From contig BDIU01000063.1 in assembly GCA_002118135.1 (NCBI GenBank), positions 248,439 through 312,438 of the forward strand: a stretch of DNA of 64,000 nt, read 5' to 3'. A program made the position numbers and the translations under genes. Positions 43,243 to 54,000 of this stretch are shown one piece after another. The notes under the pieces were generated by a model, which did not search any database, had not been told where the DNA came from, and saw nothing but the letters and a program-made list of their open reading frames with translations. This DNA is from Trebouxia sp. TZW2008. Its lineage: Eukaryota > Chlorophyta > Trebouxiophyceae > Trebouxiales > Trebouxiaceae. Every line of letters starts with the position of its first letter. Positions within the stretch are counted from its first letter, which is position 1.

Positions 43243-43610
43243 AACCGCACAGTCTTTGTCATATGCGTCCTCACAATGGCCCCAGCCACTGCTGAGCTTG
43301 TCGTGCAGCAACTCATGCATGGAAGAACAGCACTAGGAGACTTTGCTGATGACTTTTAGCCAAGTCACAGGATGCAAGCTGCTTTGGCGGGCCTGACATT
43401 GACACATGGTCATGCTCAAACTGCCACAGTCTTCGTTATATGCTTCACCACAATGGCACCAGCCACGGCTGAGCTTGCTGTGCGGCACCTCATGCATGCA
43501 AGAGCAGCACTAGGAGATCTCTAGAGTATGCCCGTGAACTTTTGCCAAGTCATAGGACGCAAGCTGCCTTGGCAGGCTTGACATCGACAATTGGGCATGG
43601 TTGAAGTTGT
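43093..43610 (+). repeat. 177-bp tandem triplication of the FAD oxidoreductase last-exon end
   Basis: The true end starts LTMAPATAELLVQHLMHERI at 43093. Copies start at 43270 (LTMAPATAELVVQQLMHGRT, ALGDFADDF, TAG) and 43447 (TTMAPATAELAVRHLMHARA, ALGDL, TAG), exactly 177 bp apart each time. The unit length is a multiple of three. The copies lie beyond the true stop, in the 3' flank, and each carries a premature stop relative to the original. Confidence 0.85.
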
Positions 43611-44050
43611 CATCGTGTCACTCAGCAATCAGGCAATTCTGACATCGTTGCTGTGGCAGTCTGCAGCTTTGGGCGGCAAAGATGTAAGGACAGCCAGAAT
43701 TCGAATGGCACTCAGAGTGCTGTTGCTCTTGCGCAATCTGACAAGGTATGAATGCACAGCAATCATGTGAATCTGCAAACGGAACAGCCTCATCACTTGC
43801 AAGTAAGTAGTGTTCCATGGCAAATGCTGTTGAACGTTTTTGGAAGGGCAAATGCTGTGCAGTGTTCTTGGAAGGGCCAATGTCTTGCGATGATATTCAG
43901 AAGATTTGCTGGATGGCAAAGCTCATTATGGGCACACGGTCAGGGGAACGTGGTGCCGGCTTGCATTTGCAGGGTCTGCAATCAGCCTGCTGCTGATGTG
44001 AACACAGCTTGTTCCTGCTCTGCCGCCTTCAGCTTGAAAGAAGCAAAGCA
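43611..44050. other. Convergent intergenic region, no gene recognised
   Basis: This lies between the 3' end of the FAD gene with its copies and the 3' end of the DUF2061 gene. Only short frames without domain content were seen. Confidence 0.5.
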
Positions 44051-44891
44051 TCATTTGATGCTGTCACCAATCTGAACCCAAAGGCGCTCATGAGCAAAGT
44101 ACACCAGGAACTTCAACACAAACTCAAGGCCACCAATCTCAAGCGCTTGCTCCACCTGAACAACAGCACATCTGCTTTGCATATTTGTACTGCAGGAAGC
44201 AACGGCTCCCAAAACAAAATGCAAGTGCATATGTGCTGAAGTCTTTGGCTTACTCAACAAGCATTGCTGTTGCTCTACATGCGCAGTCGCATGAATGCTA
44301 CTTCAAGGGTTTGAGTGCACGCTTTTGCATCATGGCATACCTTGACTGAGTCATGAAATACTGCTAAAATGATGGAGACAGTCAGAGCTGTTGAAAACAC
44401 TCTCCACACCAGGCCCTTCAAGACACTGCGGAAAAGGGAGTCCTGCAGTTGCAGCTTGGACAAGTTTTAACATCCTGATTTTGCCAATGACAGGATGAGT
44501 TCAACTCCTGAACCAGCTTGGCAAGTCAATTGCTTGGCATCTTGCTCTCAGCCTTACTTGCTGCACTTCGCCATTGATCTGAACAGGTTTCTTGCCCTTT
44601 CCAGAATCAAGGTTGACATTGACCGTCACTTGAACACCTGCAGCATACCCCGCCTGCAGAAACTTTGGTAGGTGCATCTTCATGGCACCACAGATGATAC
44701 TGAAGCAAGTGAAGCTGCAGCGATTGTTATGCACATACCTTGTAACCAGCAAGATATGCTGCTTGTGCTGCCCCAGAATACTGCTCTGGAATTACAGGAG
44801 CTTGAGAATTGGTGACGCTATGCTGCTGTGCGGCATTCGCTCTAGAGGCAATTCGCCCTGTAGTTGCACGCTCCAAATTGCGTTTCCTCAT
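44051..44891 (-). CDS. DUF2061 membrane protein with N-terminal extension
   Basis: Four exons can be followed. About 44891-44741 gives MRKRNLERATTGRIASRANA and AYLAGYK. About 44660-44560 gives AAGVQVTVNVNLDSGKGKKP, then VQINGEVQQ. About 44445-44340 gives LKGLVWRVFSTALTVSIILA, then VFHDSVK. About 44155-44051 gives VEQALEIGGLEFVLKFLVYF, AHERLWVQIGDSIK, TGA at 44051-44053. The last two exons match the DUF2061 pattern of a short membrane-spanning segment after (S/V)-x-K-x-L-x-W-R and a second after E-x-x-x-K, ending H-E-R-x-W. That family is mainly bacterial and its function is not established. The basic, Arg/Ser-rich start could be an organelle presequence. A longer open frame continues upstream (to 45316), so the start is not certain. 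Confidence 0.8.
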
Positions 44892-45363
44892 GTCGATTCA
44901 GACCGATCCGCGCTTAGCTTGATCACCTTTGACTGTAAACTGTTGCTGGCGCCAATGTAGCGTTTGCGCAGATCGTAAGAAACTGCCTTGGGGCACGCTG
45001 GAGCTGGCAGACGGTGTCAAGCAACTTGCATGCATGTGATGGATCATTGATTGCGTCCTGCGTGCGTTTCACACTCGCAGTAGGTCAACTTGACAAGCTT
45101 GGTGCCGGCAAGCCCTCGATCACGCCCGCGTTTCGGAGATAAATGCATAAAGGCACGAGATGCAATCACGAATGCATCGCTTCTGCGACAAGGCGACCTG
45201 TGCAACGCTGGCCAAGCATGCATGCTCCCATCAGCATGAACGAGCCTGGATGGCACTCGAGCACTGAATGACTGATCATTGCCAGTCTTCTCGTCGCAAA
45301 GCGCCGAAGCGTGCATGGCGACGAGAAGGATGGGTGCTGCTTCTGTTGCGTCGGTGCAAGATC
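44892..45363. promoter_or_regulatory. Divergent promoter region between DUF2061 and DXO1 genes
   Basis: About 470 bp separate the two chosen starts. The stretch is richer in CG than the surrounding introns and has open frames on both strands (for example MHASALCDEKTGNDQSFSAR on -), so either gene might begin further into it. Confidence 0.45.
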
Positions 45364-47697
45364 ATGCGCCATCGGTCGGCTGACAAGCTCAGGCTGATGT
45401 CGGCTGTGCTCGGTACTTTTGACGTCAACACTTGGCTCCAACAGTCGGCAGTCCGCTCGGCAGAGCTGCATGTTTCCAAGCCATATCAAGTCGGATGCTG
45501 GACCAAGAAGTCTTCAAACCAAGGCAGCCAATTGCGGCATGGCGACACCTCAGGTGTTAACGTTCGCTTGAAAATGATCTGACTTTACCTGACTACTTGA
45601 CCTAGGTGCGGTCTAGCTGCACGCCATCATGCATTGCGCAAAATAATTCTTCAATGCAGGTTTGCATGCATTCGGGCCTCCATCCTTGCCAGCAGATCTC
45701 AGCGAAGGTTATCCTGAACAGTACACAAAAAAGCCAGAAGACATAGCAGATGGCGTGGAGCCAGTATTGGAAGCAGTCTTGAAGGTGTGGGCAAAGTGCA
45801 CAAACTCAGACAGGCGCCTGTCTTTCCGATCCTGGCATCTTGCTGCTGAGTGACACTCGGCTATGCATGCAGGCAGACTACGCGCAGCAGTGCGATTTCT
45901 GCACATTTCGCAACAATCTTAACAAGATATTCTCTACCCCTTTTGACCTCAAGACCTCATGGGTAGTTGATGCATGCAAACTGGGAGACATTGTCTATTT
46001 GGACATACACAAGCTACCACAACATAGTTATGCTGATGCTGACCTGTTTCAGTACTACGGATATAAGTAAGTAGCTAGAGGTCAGCATAGCTTTCGCTGC
46101 CTGCAAATGATCAAGAATGCAGTTTCTTTTTAGCACTGTACATAATCAGTACGCTCCTGTTGTCAGTACAAGCACTTCTTTTGCGCCATTCGCCTTGATC
46201 CAGATTTGCCATGCTGTGTACTGTTAGCCTATTTGCCTTCACTCAGGTTGGCAATGCAGATTTGAGGCATTGTGCACCGCACAAGCTGATGTTGATGCCA
46301 CAAGTGAATATGCAGCCCTGGTCCGCCTTAGAATTGACAAGCTGCGCATTCTCATGGCAGCAGAGATTGACTGCTTTGATTCACAAAAGTGCAAACCAGG
46401 AGCTGACCCAGATTTAGAGTCCTATTTGGAGCTCAAGACGTATCAGTGAGGTTGCAACTGCTGGAAGCTGTGACAAAATTTGCTTGTTGTGATGCATTTG
46501 TGCCCTCAGCACCAAAAAGAATGTTGTGTATTGGTGCAGGGTGCCAGAGAATGAGTGGAAAGCAAAAAATGTCAAGAAATTCAAGTATCCAAAGTAAGCA
46601 TGCATGTTAGCAGCAATGATTGTCTCTGGCCATCCTAATCCATGTACGTAGCAGTCTGTAGCAAGCATGCACCGGCAACATGACTTGTAGCTCATGTTGA
46701 AGGTGCGTGCCTATGGTGAGATTGCCTGCCTGTATGTGTGCATGCATGCATCTGCGCTGGAGATTGCATGTGTTGAAATGCATGCATGCACATGGATGAT
46801 CAGCTGTGCATTCAAGCCTGTGACACTGCATTGCTCGCATCAGGATTGCTTTAAGATAGGTGCCACAGACTTCATCTGTATATGCTGTTGCATATGGCTG
46901 CAGAAGTTGCATGTGGCTGCAGAAGTTGCATGTGGCTGCATCTTGCAAGGTCATGTAACCTCAAGTTCAAGCATGTAAATGATGCCTGTGACAGTTGTGA
47001 CTGTGTTTGCGCAGGTGGTGGCTGCAGAGCTGGCTAGCAGGTGTCCCCTCTGTTGCGGCTGGCGCAAGAGACAAGCAGGTTTGCCATTTCTGTACCCAGT
47101 GTTTCCCTTCCTACAGTGTGCACAAGCTCTGCAGTCCAAGTCAACCAAGTGAGGCAGGTGCTGTCTTTGATTGCGGTAGGTCCTCTCTGTACCACCTGCT
47201 TGCTGTCAAGAACAGCATACAAGCAGATTGCATGCATTGCAGGGCATGCTTCAGAAGATTGACATCCTCCCAACACATGAGCTTCCCAAGTTGGCGGGAG
47301 ACGCCAATGTTGCTTTTGATCCATGGCAGCAGATACATTTTGGCAATGATGTGCTAGAGTGGATCAAGAATGTGGCAGGTACAACTCTAACACTACCAGC
47401 AGAACAGCATGCTCATGCAGAATAGCAGATTCTGTTGCTGACATGTTAAACGTGTTACAAAAGTCATATGTAGCTGACATGACAGTGTGATGTTAGTGCA
47501 GCTATGAAATGGCAATTTCTGCTTGTTAATGTGCAGGCAATCACGCTGGGCGCCATTTGAGATTCGGCTATGATGGCAAAGCAAGCAGCCATTGGATTGA
47601 CTGTCGTGCAGTTGATGATGGTGAACTGCCCAGTCGTTTGAGGGCGGTACAGCAGCAGTATGCAGAGCAGCACCCTAGAAAGAGAGCACGCACTTGA
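45364..47697 (+). CDS. DXO1: DXO1/RAI1-family decapping exoribonuclease
   Basis: This family removes non-canonical or incomplete caps (including NAD caps) from RNA 5' ends and degrades the body. From the ATG at 45364, exon 1 gives SAELHVSKPYQVGCW and LRHGDTS, and joins in phase (G split) to LHAFGPPSLPADLSEGYPEQ at 45660. Next are CDFCTFRNNLNKIFSTPFDL with the conserved Arg, DACKLGDIVYLDIHKLP, and FQYYGYKFEAL (the G-x-x-x-E motif). AAEIDCFD (E-x-D) and YLELKTYQ (E-x-K) follow at about 46.26-46.45 kb, and together bind the metals. Then come VYWCRVPENEWKAKNVKKFK, WWLQSWLAGVPSVAAGARDK (Q motif), an exon IDILPTHELPKLAGDANVAF, and GRHLRFGYDGKASSHWIDCR, ending RKRART, TGA at 47695-47697. All family motifs are present, so the enzyme should be active. 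The start could be a later Met (MSAVLGTF). No exon copies were seen. Confidence 0.94.
46890..46946. repeat. 19-bp repeat, three units, in a DXO1 intron
   Basis: tggctgcagaagttgcatg is repeated without interruption nearly three times. It is a simple slippage-type repeat within an intron. Confidence 0.8.
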
Positions 47698-48059
47698 CAA
47701 TGTTATGTGTGCTTTCCTGATCAAGAGTCTATTGCTTACAGTCAGTCTGCGACCGCGTCACAAAAGACATTTCGCTAGCTTAACAGCATTTATGAAAGCA
47801 TGCAACGAGGCAGCACTGACACAACCAGAAGACTACCTGCATCAAATTGCAGAAAAGCTAGCATGCTCTGTGCAGTCCTATTGCGTTGTCATAATTTACA
47901 AACAAGTGCGAGAACTCAAAATCTGCCTATGCTGCTCAGAAGTCGCTACCTGGCTTGCTGACGTGAACACGAAATCAAAGATGCAAAAGTCCAGCTGCAA
48001 CACTAACCCTACATCAGTACTCTGCAAGGTCAGGCTAGGCAACTCACAACATCATACAA

Positions 48060-51000
48060 TCATAGGTGCCTACGTTCCAATTGTGAGGGGAACAATCTTT
48101 GACTGTTTGCAGAAGGGATCAACAGCTGGATTGCAGAGCGCATGGTCAGGTTTGGGACCATGTCCTTATGCTGCAAAGGCGCCTTAGTTGTTGGCGATGT
48201 CTCATTGCGTTCCAGCCATTTTGTGATGGCAGCACGCTCATATGTGTAGCCGTCTGAAATCAATACAACTGGATCGCTCATGAGATCCTTGGTAATGGGA
48301 CAGCACAACCCTGAGGCCTCCGCAACACGTCTGATCTCATTAGCCTGAGACAGTGAAGGTTGCCTTGCTACACCAGGGCCATTGTATGCACCGGCCCTTC
48401 TGACAGGGCTGTTGCGTGATGGGCTTGCCCACATGTGCGGTCTCTGCTCTGCAGAACTGCCCAAGACGTCTGACTGGGCGTCACCCATAGCCCAGATGTT
48501 GTTTGCACTGGAGCTTGGCAATGAGACCCCCTGTCCTGACCCCATGCCAGAGAAGGGACCCTGTGATGCAGCCTGTGGCATCACACCAGGAGCAGCATGA
48601 AGACTGTTTGCCCTAGTGGGTGCAGCTGTGTTCATCTGTACACTGAGAATGCCAGCACTGGGCCGCACGGCAGCTCCTGGCGGCCCTGCCCTATTGCTGT
48701 TCTGCCCTGGCCTGCCTGGCGGTGATGCCACAACAAAGCCAGCTGCCCTGTTGCCTGCAAGTTGCTGTGGCCGCTGTAGCTGCTCTGCTTTGCGTGCTGT
48801 GCTGCCTTCAAAGCTGTCAGCTCTGTGAGGCCCATTGGCTTGAGACCCTGGAGCAGCAGCTTGCATGTGGACCGCAGCTTGCATGTGGGCAGCGGGCGGC
48901 ATGCCGTTGTGATGTGACCACATGTGCTGATTGGCGAGGTTGTTGGCTGATCCTGTTCTGGCAAAGACAGGGGCAGGGCTGGGCCCCACAGCCCCAGTGT
49001 GGAAGCTCCAGTCCACGCTGGGCGGGGCAAGATGGCTTGCCTGCTGGGATGCACTGACAGCAGGCTGTGATGCGTCCCAAGGGTAGGAGGTACCCACAGG
49101 CGTTTGACTTGCCTGCCTCAACTGTTGCTGATGCTGCTGCTGAGGTGCCTGCTGTTGCAGCTGCTGATGATGCTGCTGGGGTACCTGCTGCTGCTGCTGC
49201 TGTGGCTGTTGCTGCCTGCGCTGCTGCACATGGTTCACAGCAGGCGCAGCACTTGGGACAGCAGAAGCAGCAGGTGCAGGAGGCTTGGGCTGAGTTTGAG
49301 GCACTTGGCCAGCACCAGCATCACTCTCCTGTGACACAGCACTGGGTTCATTGGCGGATCCCAGACTCAGGGAGGCAGTGTTCTGCACCAGGCCTGACAC
49401 AGCAGCACTGTAATTGGTAGCTGGTCTGCCAGAGCCCCGACCAGCAGCCGCCCGGTGTGGGGGTGGGGGGTTGCCAGGGGGAGCAGCAGGGGGCGCAGGT
49501 CGTGCAAGCAGCTGTGCAGCAGCTGGTACATGCTGCTGCTGCTGCTGCTGCTGCTGCTGTGATTTCTGCTTTGCCTGCTTCTGATGCTGCTGCTGCTGGT
49601 GAGCCTGTGCTTGGTGAGCCTCACTTCTTGCAGTGGCAGGCTGTGAGCTGGCTGCTGCAGCCTTAGGGGTCACAGCGGGTGACTGAGCCCCTGAGCTGTG
49701 CCTGACTGCAGCCTGAGGCGCTGTAGTTGATGTTGCTACAACAGTCGCCCTGGTCTTGGGTTCCTGAAGCTGCTGAGCCTGCTTGGGTAGCTCATTTTGC
49801 TCAGTAGCATGCATCTGTGCGTGACTCTGGTCTGTGTTGACTGCGTTCTTTCGCCTGCCGAGTTTCTGCTTGTCAGGCTCTTTGAGTCCATTCTGGGCCT
49901 GGGAACCCTTGAGGCTTGTTTCAGCAGGATCTGGTTTGGTGGGCAGCTTGGCAGTGAGTGTAGGCGATGCTGCAGCAGCACGCTCTGTAGACGGAGCAGC
50001 AGCAACGTCTGAGTTGGCAGCATTGGGTTGCTGCTGTCCCTTCTGCCGCCTGTTTGGTTTGGCTGGCTCAAGCACAGCATCATCTGGAGCTCCTGCAATG
50101 CCAAGACAACATCACAACCGTTGCTTAGCCGCAAGCTGATAGCCACAACACAACATACTAGCCACAACACATGATTAGCGCTGCAGGCTGTGTTTGATGC
50201 CATCATTTCTGTATTGCATGACACAACACTGCAAGTCAGACTTCCTGCACGTCTATAAGAATACTGTCAGCATTGTCTGCGTCTACTGTTTTGCCGCAAC
50301 ACTGCAAAGATGAACTCCACAAAAGACGAGCACTGACCATTAGTCGCAACCTGGGTTCTCAGCTAGCATGCAAACACCAAATGACATGTCAAGGCCTGTA
50401 AAGGCTGTGGCAAATACATTGAAGAATTAAACAATGACTGACCTGCTGCACCATTGCTATTCAAGCGTTCCAGCTGAAGATTGGACAGACTGTCTGACAC
50501 AGTGTCGGATGAGACATCTCTGGAAGACTGGACAGCTGTGTCTGCATCCCTGCTGACTGCTGTGCCATTCTCTGCAGCAGCTGCGCCCTTGTTGCGGTGC
50601 TTGCCGCCTCGCCTCTTCTTGGGGGCAGCTTTCACCACTGGTGTGCCTGCCAGCAGTGAAATTTGTCATGAAGCTGCAAACGATCAACACGTCGACTGGC
50701 TACAAGCGTTTCTGGTCATCGCCTGGTGAAATACAGCAAGCAGCAGTATGAATCAAGTCCAGTGAAGCCAGCACAAATGAATTTTCAAATGAGGCAAGTA
50801 CAACAGTCCAGGAAGGTAATATCTGGGATCAGGACTGGGTGAGCGGCCATGGACATCCTGGTGTGATGATGTCTCAATAGCCTACGACTATGCAGGACTG
50901 CCTGCTTGTGTGTAATACGTCAGGCAGAGACAGTAGAAGCACAGGTGATAGTCACCCAGTTGTGGACAGACCAGGATTGACGACAGCTGCAGGATCAAAG

Positions 51001-54000
51001 TTGCTGCCACAGGTGACGTGCCACATTGTGACGAACTAGCAGTAATACAGATCACAAGCTGTACTCACCGGTAGCATCAGATTCAGGTGTGCTCTCTGAA
51101 ACTGCAGCAGTCGCAGCAGCTGGTTTTCTGTCCTCACCCACATCCTCAGCACTGGCTTGTGCAGAGACAGCAGGTTGCAAGGCGGCGTCATCACTAGACT
51201 CGCCCTGCTCAGCAGCTTCTGGCTCTGAGGCTTCTGCCCTGCCTGCCTCTGCATCGGGCTCAGGCTCTGCCTCGCCCTCGCCCTCTGCTTTCTTCTTCTT
51301 CTGCTTGCGCCCTTTCTTCTTGATCTTCTTGCGCTCCTGCAGCTCCTGTGCAGCAGGCAACACATTGTGAGAGAGACTTTTACTGACACTGAAGCGAATT
51401 GCATAAACTTTCAAGACCGTAAGGAAAGAGATATATGGCAAGGATTGAAGCCGTTTCAAAGCACTGGTAGCTTGCAGCATTCTGGAGCAATGAGGTTTGC
51501 TGTTGAGGCGTAAGCTGTGCTAAAGAGGAGTTGGAGCTTCTGCAACCATGAGATCATCACCAGTGAGCCACAGCTTAAAGCAGTTTGGTATGCAAGCCCA
51601 TGGCACTGTAGAATGTACCTATGGAAATCGCTAAGCAGAGTGTAACAGACAGTTGTAGACATCCAGACCAACAGGACTGACCTTGGCAGCATCTTCTTCT
51701 TGCAGGAGGCGGGCCATATTGGCCTCAGCAGCCCTCTCAGCTGCTGCCCTCTCCTCAGCAGTGGGCGCCCCGTCTGCAGCAGCCCCAGCAGGTGCAGCAG
51801 GGCCCTTGCCTCGCTGCCTCTCCCTGTTCTCTGCCAACCTCAGTCGGCCTTCTATGTAGCTGGGCCTGTATTCATGACAAGCAAATCATGTTCTGTTGCT
51901 TGCTTAGGGTAAAATTGCAGCATGATCCTCAGCAGTGGGCGCCCCATCTGCAGCAGCCCCTGCAGCTGGGGCAGGGCCCTTGCCTCGCTGCCTCTCCCTT
52001 GTTTCTGCCAACCTCAGGCGCCCCTCTATGTAGCTGGGCCTGCAGACACCATCAGCAACTAGATTGCTTGTTTCAACAGCATGCAAGACAAATGCATTAA
52101 TTTGCCCATGCTCTTGATCCACATATAGTAAGCAGTGATGATCTAGACTTTGACTAATTCTGAATAGCACAATGTCTCCTGTGTTGGCTTGCGTCCCTGC
52201 ACCTGCAGGACTGGAATCACACTTGCAGGGACCCTGATGATACATTGCATTTGATCCTCAGACATGATCAACAAAGCCGTTTTGAAACACCAAATTCGGC
52301 TATAAAGCAATGGCAAGGACTAAGCAATGGTGATGCAAAGACACGGCCTAGCCCTGCAGGGCAGGAAGCACAGAAGGGATTGCTGAGGGATGTATACAGG
52401 GCTTACTTGAAGGTGGACTTGCGGCATAGTGTCTTGATGACATCACAGTCTGCCTTGTTGCGCCAAGAGGCTCCATGCTGCACCAGACGCAGCACCGCCT
52501 CAAAGTGGCCGTTAGCAGAGGCTGACTGGACGGCTGTCCAGGATTTGGAGTTGCGGATGTTGGGGTCAGCTGATGCCACCAGCAAAGCCTCTACTGCATC
52601 ATTGTGTCCTGCAGTACATGATTACAATTAGTAACACAGCAGGGTTGCTGTTGAAGGAGCTATTCTAAGGACAAAGAATTGCATCTTGTTGCTGATAAGC
52701 GTTGATGTACAGCGCACATTAGCATACCCAGCTGGATTCACAGGCAACAGCATTCACAAAGTCGAGATGGCTAACTCAAAAATCCAGCTCAGAAAAGCCC
52801 ACTGCAGCTCTTTGTATCCCAGAGCAGGTTTCACAGTGCTAGCCCAAGGACAAAACGCACAAAGTGACTGACCTTTTGAAGCTGCAAGGTGCAGAGCAGT
52901 GTTGCCATTGGAGTTCTGGACATCACAGTCGCACGCTGGAGCCGCCACTAATGCCTCCACAGCTTTAGCATGCCCGTTGGCTGCAGCATTGTGCAGGGCC
53001 GTTGAACCATTCTGCGCCTGCACAACAGATGCATGCATGTGACACCAGGTGTGCTGACAGCTGCTGCAGCATCTGAACAATCAAGACAAGGCTCATCAGT
53101 GACAAGCTTGCCGCATGTGTGCGCCTGGGCAGGTGCTTGTTGTCCAATGCAGAGGGCCACTGGATTGCTGCTTGGCATGCTGTTTTCTAACAGCTGAGCC
53201 AGACATGCAGGTGGTTCCAAGCTCACAGATGTGAGTTGCTGCTTGGCATGCTGTGCTGGCGGCTGATCAGACATGCAGCTTGTTACAAGCTCAAGCATAT
53301 GAGTTGCTGCTTGGCATGCTGTGCTGGCGGCTGATCCAAAACATGCAGCTTGTTACAAGCTCAAGCAAATGAGTTGCTGCTTGGCACGGGCTGTGCTGGC
53401 AGCTGATCAAGCCATGCAGCTGGTCACAGGCATGTGCTGAGGTACTGACACAGCCTCTCAAAGGGGGTTGTACTGCAACCTATGTACCTGTACATCAACA
53501 TCTGCACCCGCCTGGATGAGGCGTTGCAGCACTTCAGCATGGCCATTGCTGGCAGCACTGTGAAGTGCAGTGCTGCCGGAGGTGGTCACAGCATCCACTA
53601 CACTGCCGGCTTCCAGCAGTACCTCCACACACTCTGTGTGCCCTGCACACCACATCCAGATTTCAACAACGCAATTCTGACAGCATTTACCACGCTGCCA
53701 GCCTCCAGCAGTGCCTCCACACACTCCGTGTGCCCTGCACATCAATTCTGCTGTTACAGCGTCAACTCAACAGTATGCTCCTGACAGCCAAATGAGGAGC
53801 TCACACTCTGTGTGCCCCGCACATCGACGCTGCTCTTACAACATCAGCTCAAAATTACACTTCTAACATCAAATTGGGGCAATCTTGTAAGGTATGAACA
53901 AACAGGCTGTCATTGCCGTGATTCTGTTACAGCCTGACTCAGAGGCAAGGTCTGTAGCCTAGCAATTCAGTACACTAATTGTTGACTACATCCAGGCGCA

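Noticed and set aside
48382..49666. Several + strand open frames, including Leu-rich and Ala-rich ones, within 48.4-49.7 kb
   Set aside because: They are antisense to the long Gln/Ala-rich exon of the ankyrin/U-box gene. CTG runs read as leucine or alanine in other frames.
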